Origin: Nocardia flavorosea
GTDB taxonomy: Bacteria; Actinomycetota; Actinomycetes; Mycobacteriales; Mycobacteriaceae
DNA length: 64,000 nt
Direction: 5' to 3'
NCBI RefSeq assembly: GCF_015477805.1
Contig: NZ_JADLQL010000006.1
Location: 310,001 to 374,000, forward strand
The notes under the pieces were generated by a model. It searched no databases. It saw nothing but the letters and a program-made list of their open reading frames with translations, and was not told the DNA's origin. Position numbers and translations under genes: made by a program. Each line of letters begins with the position of its first letter. Within the stretch, counting starts at the first letter, position 1. Below are positions 52,668 through 61,252 of the stretch, piece after piece.

Positions 52668-52796
52668 GGTTTCCGGGCTGTGACAAGGGTTACAGGGAAG
52701 CCGCTTTCGTAATGGGCCTTCACACGCGATCCAGAACCCGCGCGAAACGCGTATGGAGCCCTCGAAGCCCCTGCGGGACGCCGTTTCGAGCCACTG

Positions 52797-52815
52797 GCGA
52801 GAATATCATTCTCGC
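52797..52815. promoter_or_regulatory. GAGAAT-N3-ATTCTC operator, perfect palindrome
   Basis: GCGAGAAT-ATC-ATTCTCGC, perfect 8-bp arms, the longest version in the window. It is 175 bp before the TetR gene and 243 bp before the amidohydrolase gene. Confidence 0.75.
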
Positions 52816-53057
52816 TGTGTACGCGGGCGCGAAACAAGACAAGTGCTGCAAATGGGTAGAACGTGACTCTCCCGTCATGATAATGTCGTTTTCAGTTCGG
52901 CGGGTAAGCCACCCCGCTTCCAGCCGCTCGCCCCGCCCATACGAGCGGACATTTCGCCATAGCGGTTCGATATGAAATCCGCGACGCCGGCCGGTGGCCG
53001 CGGGATACGGCCGCCGGCGGCAAATTCGCGAATCCAACGATCCATTGGAGGGTCACG

Positions 53058-54227
53058 ATGCCGACTTCGCCCAGCAGCGCTCCGCTCTACCCCCCGCAGG
53101 GGTTCGGCCCGCCCAAGGACCGCCGGGGCCGGGCCGCGGGCAGCCTCGGGCTCCCCGCCGGCACCGAGGTCTTCTCCGCCGACAACCACATCTCGCTCGC
53201 CGACGATATCTTCTACGAACGGTTCCCCGAGGAATTGCGAGACAAGGCGCCGCGGGTCTGGTACGAGGAGGGGGCCTACCAGATCGGGCGTAAGGGAAAA
53301 TCGTTTCTGCCCGGTGATTTCAGCCGGGTCCTGATGCAGTACGACCCCCTGGACGGCTCCTGCAGCACCAATCTCGAAGCCCGGGTCGCGGATCTGCGCG
53401 CCGACGGGATCGACAAAGAACTGGCTTTCCCCAATTCCCTGCTCGCACTGCTGTTCTATCCGGACAAGGCAGTCCGCGAACGCTGCTTCCGCATCTACAA
53501 CGAATACATCGCCGAGGTGCAGGAGCGCTCCGGTGGCAGGCTCTACGGGGTCGGGTTGATCAACTGGTGGGACGCCGACGGCGCCCGCCGCACCCTCACC
53601 GAGCTGAAAGCGCTGGGGCTCAAAACCTTTCTGCTACCGCTGTCGGCCGGGAAGGACGACGACGGCGCGGTCATCGACTACGGCAGCACAGCGATGATCG
53701 ACGTCTGGGATGCCATCGAGGAATCCGGTATACCGGTCTCGCACCATATCGGCGAATCCCCGCTGTCGGCGCCGTGCGAGGTGAACAGCGTGGTGGTCGG
53801 GATGATGCACAATGTGGCGCCGTTCCGGGAGTTGTTCTCCAAGTACCTCTTCAGCGGAATCATCGACCGGCATCCGGGTCTGCAGATCGGCTGGTTCGAA
53901 GGCGGTATCAACTGGGTCGCCTCGGCCCTGCAGGACGCCGAGCATATGCACGCATCCTACCGGCATATGTACAACCGGCCGCTGGACCACGAGGTCCGCC
54001 ACTACTGGGACAACCATATGCGGGCCTCGTTCATGGTCGACCCGCTCGGCTTGGACATCATCGACCGGATCGGCGTGGACCGCGTGATGTGGTCGTCGGA
54101 TTACCCGCACAACGAGAGCACCTTCGGCTACTCGGAGCAGTCCCTGGCCTCGGTCGTCGATGCCCTCGGGCCCGAGCAGGCGGCCCGCGTGGTGAGCGGC
54201 AACATCAAGGAATTCCTGGGTGTCTAG
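53058..54227 (+). CDS. Amidohydrolase-2 (ACMSD-like) family protein
   Basis: A 389-residue TIM-barrel amidohydrolase/decarboxylase. It has VFSADNHISL at the N-terminal metal site, SHHIGESP (barrel His), IGWFEGGINWVASAL and VMWSSDYPHNESTFG with the catalytic Asp. Start ATG 53058 after TTGGAGGG. It heads the unit amidohydrolase, two M24 proteins, enoyl-CoA hydratase-like. It is the third member of this family in the window. Confidence 0.92.
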   Translation: MPTSPSSAPLYPPQGFGPPKDRRGRAAGSLGLPAGTEVFSADNHISLADDIFYERFPEELRDKAPRVWYEEGAYQIGRKGKSFLPGDFSRVLMQYDPLDGSCSTNLEARVADLRADGIDKELAFPNSLLALLFYPDKAVRERCFRIYNEYIAEVQERSGGRLYGVGLINWWDADGARRTLTELKALGLKTFLLPLSAGKDDDGAVIDYGSTAMIDVWDAIEESGIPVSHHIGESPLSAPCEVNSVVVGMMHNVAPFRELFSKYLFSGIIDRHPGLQIGWFEGGINWVASALQDAEHMHASYRHMYNRPLDHEVRHYWDNHMRASFMVDPLGLDIIDRIGVDRVMWSSDYPHNESTFGYSEQSLASVVDALGPEQAARVVSGNIKEFLGV

Positions 54228-54257
54228 GCCCGCGCAACGCCGAGGAGGCCGTATTCG

Positions 54258-55493
54258 ATGACCACGTACCCTGCCGTGACGACCGCGGCGATCGAGATAC
54301 CCGATCTCCCGGACCGCACGAGGATGCGCCGGGAAACCGGGGCCCGGCTGCGTTCGGCCATGGCCGAACGCGGGGTCGACGCGGCGATCCTGCTGCTGAA
54401 CAACAATGTCGTGTACGCGACCGGTGCGAACTGGCCGCTCGGCGACGCGGGCCTGGCCCATGTCGAACGGCCGGTGGCCGTGGTGACGGCCGACGACGAA
54501 TGGCCCCATCTGTTCCTGCCGTTCCGCGCGGGCGCGGCGGCCGAATCCGAACTGCCGCAAGACCACTTGCATCCCCCGGTGTATCTCGAATTCGACGAGG
54601 GCGTGGCGGATTTCGGCCGCAAGCTGGCCGAACTGGTGCGGCCCGGCGGCACGGTGGCGGTCGACGAGTTCACCGGGGCCATGCTGCGCGCGCGCGACCG
54701 CCTCTTCCCCGGTGCGCAGCCGGTGGACGCCGCCACGGTGATCGGGCCGGCCAAATTGATCAAAACACCCGACGAGCTGTCCTGTATCCGCAAAGCCTGC
54801 CGGATCACCGAGGAGGCCATCGTCGACGTCCACGCCGCGCTGGCGCCGGGTGTCCGCCAGATCGACCTGTCCGCGGGCTTCGTCCGGCGCGCGTTCGAAC
54901 TCGGTGCCACCGCGACCATGCTCGACGCCATCTGGCAGGTCATGCCGGACCGCAAGGCCGACGGGGTGTGGACCACCCACGGTGACCTCGCCCTGCCCCT
55001 GCTCACCACCGAACGTGAGCTGAAAGCCGGCGATGTGCTGTGGACCGACGTCAGCATCACCTACAACGGCTACTGTTCGGATTTCGGCCGCACCTGGATC
55101 GTCGGGCAGGATCCGACACCACGCCAGCAGGCGCAGTACCAGCAATGGCGCCATATCCTGCAGGCCGTTCTCGCGCAGATCCGTCCCGGCGCCACCGCCG
55201 GGCAGCTCGCACGGGCGGCCACCGAGGCGGCCGGCGGGCAACGCCCGTGGCTGCCGCATTTCTATATCTCGCACGGAATCGGCGTGAGCGCCGCCGAGAC
55301 GCCCATGATCGGCACCGATCTCGGCGCCGAATTCGACGACAATTTCGTGCTCCGCCCCGGCATGGTGCTGGTCCTCGAACCCGTGGTGTGGGAGGACGGC
55401 ACCGGCGGCTACCGCAGTGAGGAGATCGTGGTGGTTACCGACGGAGGCTGGACGCCTCTCACCGACTACACCTATGCCCCCTATGGCGATTGA
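54258..55493 (+). CDS. M24 family metallohydrolase (Xaa-Pro peptidase/creatinase-like)
   Basis: A 411-residue M24 'pita-bread' enzyme with N-terminal creatinase-like domain. All five metal ligands are present: Asp264 and Asp275 (DVSITYNGYCSDFGRT), His339 (ISHGIGVS), Glu374 (VLEPVVW) and Glu388 (YRSEEIVV). Members hydrolyse Xaa-Pro peptides, creatine or ectoine-type C-N bonds. GAGGAGG is 12 bases upstream of the ATG. It overlaps the next M24 gene by 11 bp. Confidence 0.92.
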   Translation: MTTYPAVTTAAIEIPDLPDRTRMRRETGARLRSAMAERGVDAAILLLNNNVVYATGANWPLGDAGLAHVERPVAVVTADDEWPHLFLPFRAGAAAESELPQDHLHPPVYLEFDEGVADFGRKLAELVRPGGTVAVDEFTGAMLRARDRLFPGAQPVDAATVIGPAKLIKTPDELSCIRKACRITEEAIVDVHAALAPGVRQIDLSAGFVRRAFELGATATMLDAIWQVMPDRKADGVWTTHGDLALPLLTTERELKAGDVLWTDVSITYNGYCSDFGRTWIVGQDPTPRQQAQYQQWRHILQAVLAQIRPGATAGQLARAATEAAGGQRPWLPHFYISHGIGVSAAETPMIGTDLGAEFDDNFVLRPGMVLVLEPVVWEDGTGGYRSEEIVVVTDGGWTPLTDYTYAPYGD

Positions 55494-56607
55494 GATCCTG
55501 CCGGACGATCGCGCGCTGCGGACCGGGCGCCGCGAGCGTGTGCTGGCACAGATGCACGCCCATGATCTCGATGTGCTGATCGCCGGACGGCAGGCCAATG
55601 CCCGCTATCTGTCCGGGGCGCCTCAGCTGTGGGTCGCCGGGACGCGGCCGTTCGGCCCGGTGGCGCTGCTGCTGCGGCAGACCGGCGCGGTCCATCTGCA
55701 CAGCACCTGGGACGAGGGGATTCCCGAGGACATCCCGCGCGAGAACCTGTACGAAACCAAATGGGATCCGCGCAATCTCATGGCCGCCCTGCGCGATATC
55801 GACGGCGCGGCCACGGCACGCCGGGTGGGCACCGACGCCCTGTCGCCGGGCTTCGCCCAACTGCTGCCCATGGCTTTCCCGAATGCCGAGATCGTCGACG
55901 GCGAACTCGCGTTCCGGGCGGCGCGGCGGGTCAAGACCGCGGCCGAGATCGAGACGATGCGCGCCGGGCTGCGGGTCGCCGAACAAGGGCTGGGCGCGGC
56001 GGTGGCACAGCTCGCGCCCGGGGTCACCGAAGAGGGGCTCGCGGGCGTACTGCTGGAGGCGTGCGCGGCCGGCGGGGTGAGCACCCCCGCCACCCAGGAC
56101 GCAGCGTGGGTGACCGCTCGCGACCATCCGTGGCGGCGGGCGAACGTGGACCGGCGGGTGCAGGATGGCGATCTGGTCGTCTTCTCCTCCGGTGTGCTCG
56201 CCGACGGATATATCGGGGAGGTCGGGCGGACCTGGCCGGCCGGTCCGGCGACCCCGGCCGTCGCGAAACTGTACGGCCGCTGGAACCGGCTGTGGGAGAA
56301 ATTGTTACAGGTGTGCCGGGCCGGCGCGCGCGCCTCCGGGCTCCTGGACGCCTACTTCGACGCGGGCGAACCCCTGCCCGTAATGCCGGTCGCCCGCGGG
56401 CTCGGCATGGGATTCGACCCGCCGGTCGTGGCACCGGCATTGCGCGGTACCGCCGACGCGGAGCGCCTAGAGCCCGGAATGGTCCTCGCGGTGGCAGGCT
56501 ATGTCTGGGCCGAGGGCGTGGGCGCCGTTTTCGGCCGCGACGCCGTGCTCATCGGTGACGACGGTCCGCGAGTGCTCACCTCGAGCCCGTACTGGGGACA
56601 GCAATGA
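55483..56607 (+). CDS. Degenerate M24 family protein, probable inactive partner
   Basis: A 374-residue M24 protein aligned to its upstream neighbour. The ligand positions read Ser and Glu (SSGVLADGYIGEVGRT) for the two Asp, Arg (ARGLGMGF) for His, Ala (AVAGYVW) for the first Glu and Arg (FGRDAVLI) for the second. All five metal ligands are changed, so catalysis is not expected. The start is ATG 55483 (MAIEILPDD). Tight overlap suggests a heteromer with the active enzyme. Confidence 0.9.
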   Translation: MAIEILPDDRALRTGRRERVLAQMHAHDLDVLIAGRQANARYLSGAPQLWVAGTRPFGPVALLLRQTGAVHLHSTWDEGIPEDIPRENLYETKWDPRNLMAALRDIDGAATARRVGTDALSPGFAQLLPMAFPNAEIVDGELAFRAARRVKTAAEIETMRAGLRVAEQGLGAAVAQLAPGVTEEGLAGVLLEACAAGGVSTPATQDAAWVTARDHPWRRANVDRRVQDGDLVVFSSGVLADGYIGEVGRTWPAGPATPAVAKLYGRWNRLWEKLLQVCRAGARASGLLDAYFDAGEPLPVMPVARGLGMGFDPPVVAPALRGTADAERLEPGMVLAVAGYVWAEGVGAVFGRDAVLIGDDGPRVLTSSPYWGQQ

Positions 56608-57686
56608 CCACCCGGAAACCGGCCGTGCGCGCGACCGGAGGCAGAGGAGCCGCGGATATGCCCGACAACGGGGCCGGCCAGGCCGGCGACAAGGCAACCC
56701 GAACGAAGCCGGGCACGCCGGAAACCGGGCAGGAATCGCAACAGCCCAGTGCCGAGGACATCATCCGGTATTCGAAGGACCCGTCGACCCGCATCGCGAC
56801 CATCACCTTCGACCGCCCCGATCAACTCAACGCCCCCACCATGGCCGCGCGCCTGCGCTACGGCGACCTCATCCACCGGGCCGGTATCGACGACGAGGTC
56901 AAAGTCCTGGTGATCCGCGGCGCCGGGGACGATTTCGGGTCCGGCGCCGATCTCGGGGAATTCATGGCTGTGCAGAACGACCCCGATCAGGGGCCACGGC
57001 TGAGCGAATACAAGATCGGCCCCGAAGAAGTGCGGTACCCGCCCATGGAATCGTTCCGGCACGGCGCCAGTATCAGCCAGTGGTACGCAAACGCCCAGGC
57101 CGGCTGCCGAAGTCTGCAGGAGTTCAAGAAGATCAGCATCGTCGAGGTGAAGGGCTACTGCTACGGGTGGCACTTCTATCAGGCCGCCGACGCCGATCTG
57201 GTGATCTCCGCCGACGACGCCCTGTTCGGACATCCGTCGTTCCGGTACTACGGGTGGGGTCCGCGGATGTGGACCTGGGCGCAGACCATGGGGTTGCGCA
57301 AATTCCAGGAAATGGTGTTCACCGGCCGCCCGTTCTCCGCGGCAGAAATGGCGGAATGCAATTTCCTCAACAGCGTGGTCCCGCGAGCGGACCTCGAGGC
57401 CGAAACCGCGAAATACGCCCTCGCCTGTGCCCGGAACCGGCCCACGGACACGGTGTTCATGCAGAAGGTGTTCTTCGAGATCATGAAACAGCAGCAGGGC
57501 GAATACATGGGTAGCCTGCTCAGCGGTTTCTTCGAATCGATGGGCGCCCACATCCACGCCGACGACGACGATCTGATGCTGGACAACGCCTTCGACGACG
57601 GGTTGAACAACTCGGTCAAGGACAACGACAGCCGCTTCCCGCCGGAATTCCGGCTCAGCAGGTCGGGCCGGAAGAAAGCCGAATAA
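56604..57686 (+). CDS. Enoyl-CoA hydratase/isomerase family protein, atypical
   Basis: A 360-residue crotonase-fold protein. Residues 1-50 are a disordered Gly/Thr/Gln-rich extension. The oxyanion loops are IRGAGDDFGSGADLGEF and VKGYCYGWHFYQAADADLVI. The segment normally bearing the catalytic Glu reads FGHPSFRYYGWGPRM, with no acid at that place, so the chemistry may not be hydration. ATG 56604 overlaps the M24 stop (ATGA). Confidence 0.88.
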   Translation: MTTRKPAVRATGGRGAADMPDNGAGQAGDKATRTKPGTPETGQESQQPSAEDIIRYSKDPSTRIATITFDRPDQLNAPTMAARLRYGDLIHRAGIDDEVKVLVIRGAGDDFGSGADLGEFMAVQNDPDQGPRLSEYKIGPEEVRYPPMESFRHGASISQWYANAQAGCRSLQEFKKISIVEVKGYCYGWHFYQAADADLVISADDALFGHPSFRYYGWGPRMWTWAQTMGLRKFQEMVFTGRPFSAAEMAECNFLNSVVPRADLEAETAKYALACARNRPTDTVFMQKVFFEIMKQQQGEYMGSLLSGFFESMGAHIHADDDDLMLDNAFDDGLNNSVKDNDSRFPPEFRLSRSGRKKAE

Positions 57687-57760
57687 TGGGACGAGGGCAG
57701 CCGATCGCACCGGATGTCGCTGGTTATCGGCAGTAAGCCGGCGGCCACGGGGCCGAGGAA

Positions 57761-57792
57761 CGGCGCGGCCGCTCCGCGCACCGGCCGCGCCG
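57761..57792. terminator. Perfect 11-bp stem-loop after the hydratase-like gene
   Basis: CGGCGCGGCCG, 10-nt loop, CGGCCGCGCCG, in the 237-bp gap before the double CoA-transferase. No T-run. It suggests partial separation of transcription. Confidence 0.6.
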
Positions 57793-57923
57793 ACTGTCAC
57801 GGCGCGGGTCCGTCGATCCAGTACCCGTGCCCCGGCACCACCGTGTGCACCCGACCGACGCAGCGAACCAGACATCCTGCGGAGGGCCACGGGCCCTACC
57901 GCCCAGCGGGAAAGTGAGCACCT

Positions 57924-60509
57924 ATGCATCAGGAGCCCACCGCCGAACCGCCGGCGAGCGGCGCGCGCACCTCTACCGGGCGCGGCCGATACGACTCCGT
58001 GGCGAGACAGGCCGTGGCAGCCGGTGACGGTGGGGCCGGGAACGGGGTGCTCACCGGATACACCGTCGTATCACTGGCCGGTGGTATCGCCGGTTTCTAC
58101 TGCACAAAACTGCTCGCCGACGCCGGGGCACGGATCGTCTTCGCGGAGCCACCGCAGGGTCTTGCCCTTCGCCGCCGGACGTCCTCGGACGCGGTACCAG
58201 AGCCGGGTGCCGACGGCGCCCTGTTCCAGTTCCTCGCCGGGGCGGGGCACAGTATCGTCGTCGATCCGTCTCGGGCCGACGACCGCGATCTGCTCGACGC
58301 CCTGCTCACCGCCGCCGATGCGGTCGTCTGGTCGCCCGGCGACGGCCTCGCCGACGATCCGCGCTGCGCACCGGCGGCCCTGCGGGAGCGTTATCCGCAT
58401 CTCGTCGTCACCGCGATCACCTCGTTCGGGCTCGACGGCCCGTGGGCCGGGCGACCGGCCACCGAATTCACCCTGCAGGCATGGTCGGGTGGCATAGTCG
58501 GGCTCGGGCGCGGCGCACCGGAGCGAGCGCCGATCCATATCGGCGGGGAGGTGGGCGAATGGTTCGCCGGCGCGCACGCGGCGGCCGCGACCCTCACCGC
58601 CCGGCACCGCGCATTGCGCACCGGAACCGGTGAGCTCGTCGACCTCTCGATGCTGGAAACCCAGATCCTGGGCCTGTCGTACTACCCGGTCTCGTTCTAC
58701 GACACCGTGAACCGCCCGTTCCGCACCCAGCGCCGGCTGAGCCGGCCCGGCGTCGCCACCGCTGCCGACGGGCTCATCGCGGTCGGTTGCGGTACCGCGC
58801 AACAGTGGTTCGACCTGTGCGTCATGGTGGGCCATCCGGAATGGATCGATGAGGATCCCACCCCCGCGATCACCGAACGCACCAACGAGAAGGCCGCCGA
58901 GATCGCCGCCTGGTTCGCCGAGCACACGGTGGCCGAGATCCGGGAACTGGCCACGGCGTTCCGGATACCCAACAGTCCCGTGGCCAACGGCGCCGACGTC
59001 ACCGGAATCGACCAGCATCGGGCCCGGGAGTTCTTCACCGTGAACCCGCAATCCGGGTTCACGCAACCGGGTCCCCCTTTCCGTTCCTTCCCCACGCTGC
59101 TGCGCTCCCCCGAACCCGCGCCGACGCTCGGCGCGCACACGGACCACTACCGGAAGTCAGCAGGTACTGCCCGCGGGCACAGTGCGGACTCGGCTTCCGG
59201 GGCCGGGTACTCGCCGATATCGCCGCCACCGCCCGCGTCGACCTCGTACCGGTCGGCCACAGACGCCCCGCTCCCGTTCACGGGGTTGCGGGTACTGGAT
59301 ATGACCACTTTCTGGGCCGGTCCGTCCTGCACCCATTACTTGGCGTTACAGGGCGCCGAAGTGATCCACGTGGAATCGGCCCAGCGTCCCGACGGCACCC
59401 GGCTCATCGCCGGTGTCCCGGTCGACGAGGACCGGTGGTGGGAGAAATCCGGGATCTTCTCCGGGCTCAACACCAACAAGCGCGGAATCACCGTCGATTT
59501 CCGCACCGACACCGGTCGCGAGATCCTGCGCCGCCTCGTCGTCTCCTGCGATGTGCTCGTGGAGAACTACACCCCGCGAGTGATCGAGCAGATCGGCCTC
59601 GACTACGACACCGTCCGCACCCTGCGACCCGATGCGATCATGGTTCGCATGCCGGGTTTCGGGCTCACCGGGCCGTGGCGGGACAATCCGGCCTTCGCCT
59701 TTGTGATCGAGGATGCCTCCGGGCTGACCTGGCGCACCGGCTACCCCGGTCAGAACCCCGTCGAGCCCTACTGCCTCGGCGACCCGAATGCGGGCGTGCA
59801 CGCGCTCGTCGGGCTCTTGCTCGCCCTGGAACACCGTAGGCGCACCGGCGCGGGAATGCTCGTGGAGGCCGCCATGGTGGACGCGGCCCTCAACATCACC
59901 GCCGAACAGGTCATCGAATACTCCGCCTACGGCACACTGCTGGAACGCGACGGCAATCGTGGGCCGCATGCGGCGCCGCAGAACCTGTACCGCGCGGCCG
60001 GCCTCGACGAGTTCGGCCGGCCCGACAACTGGGTCGCGCTGGCCGTCGCCACCGACGAACAGTGGGCCTCGCTCGCCGAGGCACTGGGTGACCCCGCCTG
60101 GGCGACCGCACCGCACCTGCGCACGGCCGCGGGCCGGCGCGCCCATCACGACGAGATCGATGAGCAGCTGGCCGCCTGGTGCGCCGACCGCCTGTCCGGC
60201 GAGATCGTCGACAGGCTCTGGGCGGCAGGTATTCCGGTGGCCGAGGTCCGGCAACCGCACCGTCAGGCCGAGATTCCCCAACTCGTCCACCGGGGCTTCT
60301 TCGAACCGGTCGCCCATCCGATCAATCCCACCGCGCGTCACAGCACGGTCCCGGCCCGCTTTTCCGCCGCTCCCGCGCGCTACCACCGCACGCACGCCCC
60401 GCTGCTGGGACAGGACAACAACGCGGTGCTGGGCGAACTCGGGTACACGGCGCAGGAGATCGCGGCCCTGGAAAGGGACGAGGTGATCGGCGGCGCTCCT
60501 GGTTTCTGA
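57924..60509 (+). CDS. Double-length family III CoA-transferase (tandem fusion)
   Basis: An 861-residue protein with two CaiB/BaiF domains. Domain 1, about 40-410, has GYTVVSLAGGIAGFYCTKLL; domain 2, about 447-855, has FTGLRVLDMTTFWAGPSCTH. Domain 2 keeps the catalytic Asp (CLGDPNAGVH, near residue 620). In domain 1 the aligned position is Glu212 (VGEWFAGAH). A Ser/Gly/Pro-rich linker joins the two. Family III enzymes usually work as interlocked dimers, so the fusion may be an intramolecular heterodimer with one altered site. ATG 57924, weak ribosome site. Confidence 0.92.
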   Translation: MHQEPTAEPPASGARTSTGRGRYDSVARQAVAAGDGGAGNGVLTGYTVVSLAGGIAGFYCTKLLADAGARIVFAEPPQGLALRRRTSSDAVPEPGADGALFQFLAGAGHSIVVDPSRADDRDLLDALLTAADAVVWSPGDGLADDPRCAPAALRERYPHLVVTAITSFGLDGPWAGRPATEFTLQAWSGGIVGLGRGAPERAPIHIGGEVGEWFAGAHAAAATLTARHRALRTGTGELVDLSMLETQILGLSYYPVSFYDTVNRPFRTQRRLSRPGVATAADGLIAVGCGTAQQWFDLCVMVGHPEWIDEDPTPAITERTNEKAAEIAAWFAEHTVAEIRELATAFRIPNSPVANGADVTGIDQHRAREFFTVNPQSGFTQPGPPFRSFPTLLRSPEPAPTLGAHTDHYRKSAGTARGHSADSASGAGYSPISPPPPASTSYRSATDAPLPFTGLRVLDMTTFWAGPSCTHYLALQGAEVIHVESAQRPDGTRLIAGVPVDEDRWWEKSGIFSGLNTNKRGITVDFRTDTGREILRRLVVSCDVLVENYTPRVIEQIGLDYDTVRTLRPDAIMVRMPGFGLTGPWRDNPAFAFVIEDASGLTWRTGYPGQNPVEPYCLGDPNAGVHALVGLLLALEHRRRTGAGMLVEAAMVDAALNITAEQVIEYSAYGTLLERDGNRGPHAAPQNLYRAAGLDEFGRPDNWVALAVATDEQWASLAEALGDPAWATAPHLRTAAGRRAHHDEIDEQLAAWCADRLSGEIVDRLWAAGIPVAEVRQPHRQAEIPQLVHRGFFEPVAHPINPTARHSTVPARFSAAPARYHRTHAPLLGQDNNAVLGELGYTAQEIAALERDEVIGGAPGF

Positions 60510-60546
60510 GACTCGTCGACCAGGCCCACTGTCGATCAACCTCATA

Positions 60547-60604
60547 GACAGCACACTGTCAGATGTTCATTGACAGCACACTTCCACTTTGACAGCATGT
60601 TGTC
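60547..60604. promoter_or_regulatory. Three GACAGCA repeats upstream of DJ-1/MarR pair
   Basis: GACAG-CACA-CTGTC (60547-60560), then GACAGCACACT (60572-60582), then GACA-GCATGT-TGTC (60591-60604). A TTGACA at 60570 and CAGCAT at 60593 could be -35/-10 elements placing transcription at the ATG itself (60605). Likely operators of the MarR protein. Confidence 0.6.
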
Positions 60605-61240
60605 ATGATTCCGAAGACCGTGCACCTGGCCGTCTACGACACCCTCGCGGACTGGGAGGTGGGCGCGGCCACCGCACATATCAACAACGGCAACTGGCAC
60701 CGCGAACCCGGCCGGTACCGCATCCGCACGGTCGGCACCGGCACCGAACCGGTCACCACCATGGGCGGTATGCGAATCGTGCCCGACCTCACCCTGGGCG
60801 AACTGTCCCCCGCCGACAGCGCCATGCTCATCCTCCCCGGTGCCGACGGCTGGGACAGCGGCGACCTGAGCGACTTCGCGGACAAAGCGCGCGAGTTCAC
60901 CGCCGCCGGGGTACCGGTCGCGGCGATCTGCGGTGCAACATTCGGTCTCGCCGCAGCCGGGTTGCTCGACGAGCGCAAACACACCAGCAACGTGGCCGAA
61001 TACCTCGCCGCCACCGGCTATTCCGGCGCAGCCCACTACACGGACGAACCGGCCGTCACCGACCGCGGCGTGATCACCGCCAACTCCACCGCGCCGTTCG
61101 AGTTCGCCCGCGAAGTCCTCGCTGCCCTGGACGTCTACGAACCTGCCGTACTCGACGGCTGGTACCGACTGTTCGGCCAGGGCGACCCGGCCGGGTACGC
61201 GGTATTGGCCGAATACGAGGCCCGGCAGGCCGTGGTCTGA
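60605..61240 (+). CDS. DJ-1/PfpI family protein (type 1 glutamine amidotransferase-like)
   Basis: A 211-residue DJ-1/PfpI protein. The nucleophile elbow is AICGATFGLA (Cys near residue 109); LILPGADGW and GVITANSTAPFEFA complete the fold. The ATG has no ribosome site and directly follows the GACAGCA repeats, so the transcript may be leaderless. It is probably co-transcribed with the MarR gene 12 bp on. Such pairs often deal with reactive electrophiles, but the role here is not shown. Confidence 0.9.
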   Translation: MIPKTVHLAVYDTLADWEVGAATAHINNGNWHREPGRYRIRTVGTGTEPVTTMGGMRIVPDLTLGELSPADSAMLILPGADGWDSGDLSDFADKAREFTAAGVPVAAICGATFGLAAAGLLDERKHTSNVAEYLAATGYSGAAHYTDEPAVTDRGVITANSTAPFEFAREVLAALDVYEPAVLDGWYRLFGQGDPAGYAVLAEYEARQAVV

Positions 61241-61252
61241 CCGGGGCCCGTA

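Larger units (their letters stand above)
52623..53057. promoter_or_regulatory. Divergent control region, TetR and amidohydrolase unit
   Basis: About 435 bp without a gene. It holds the TetR-proximal dyad AACCTA-N12-TAGGTT (52644-52667) and the perfect GAGAAT-type operator (52797-52815). A ribosome site TTGGAGGG ends the region before ATG 53058. Confidence 0.6.
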
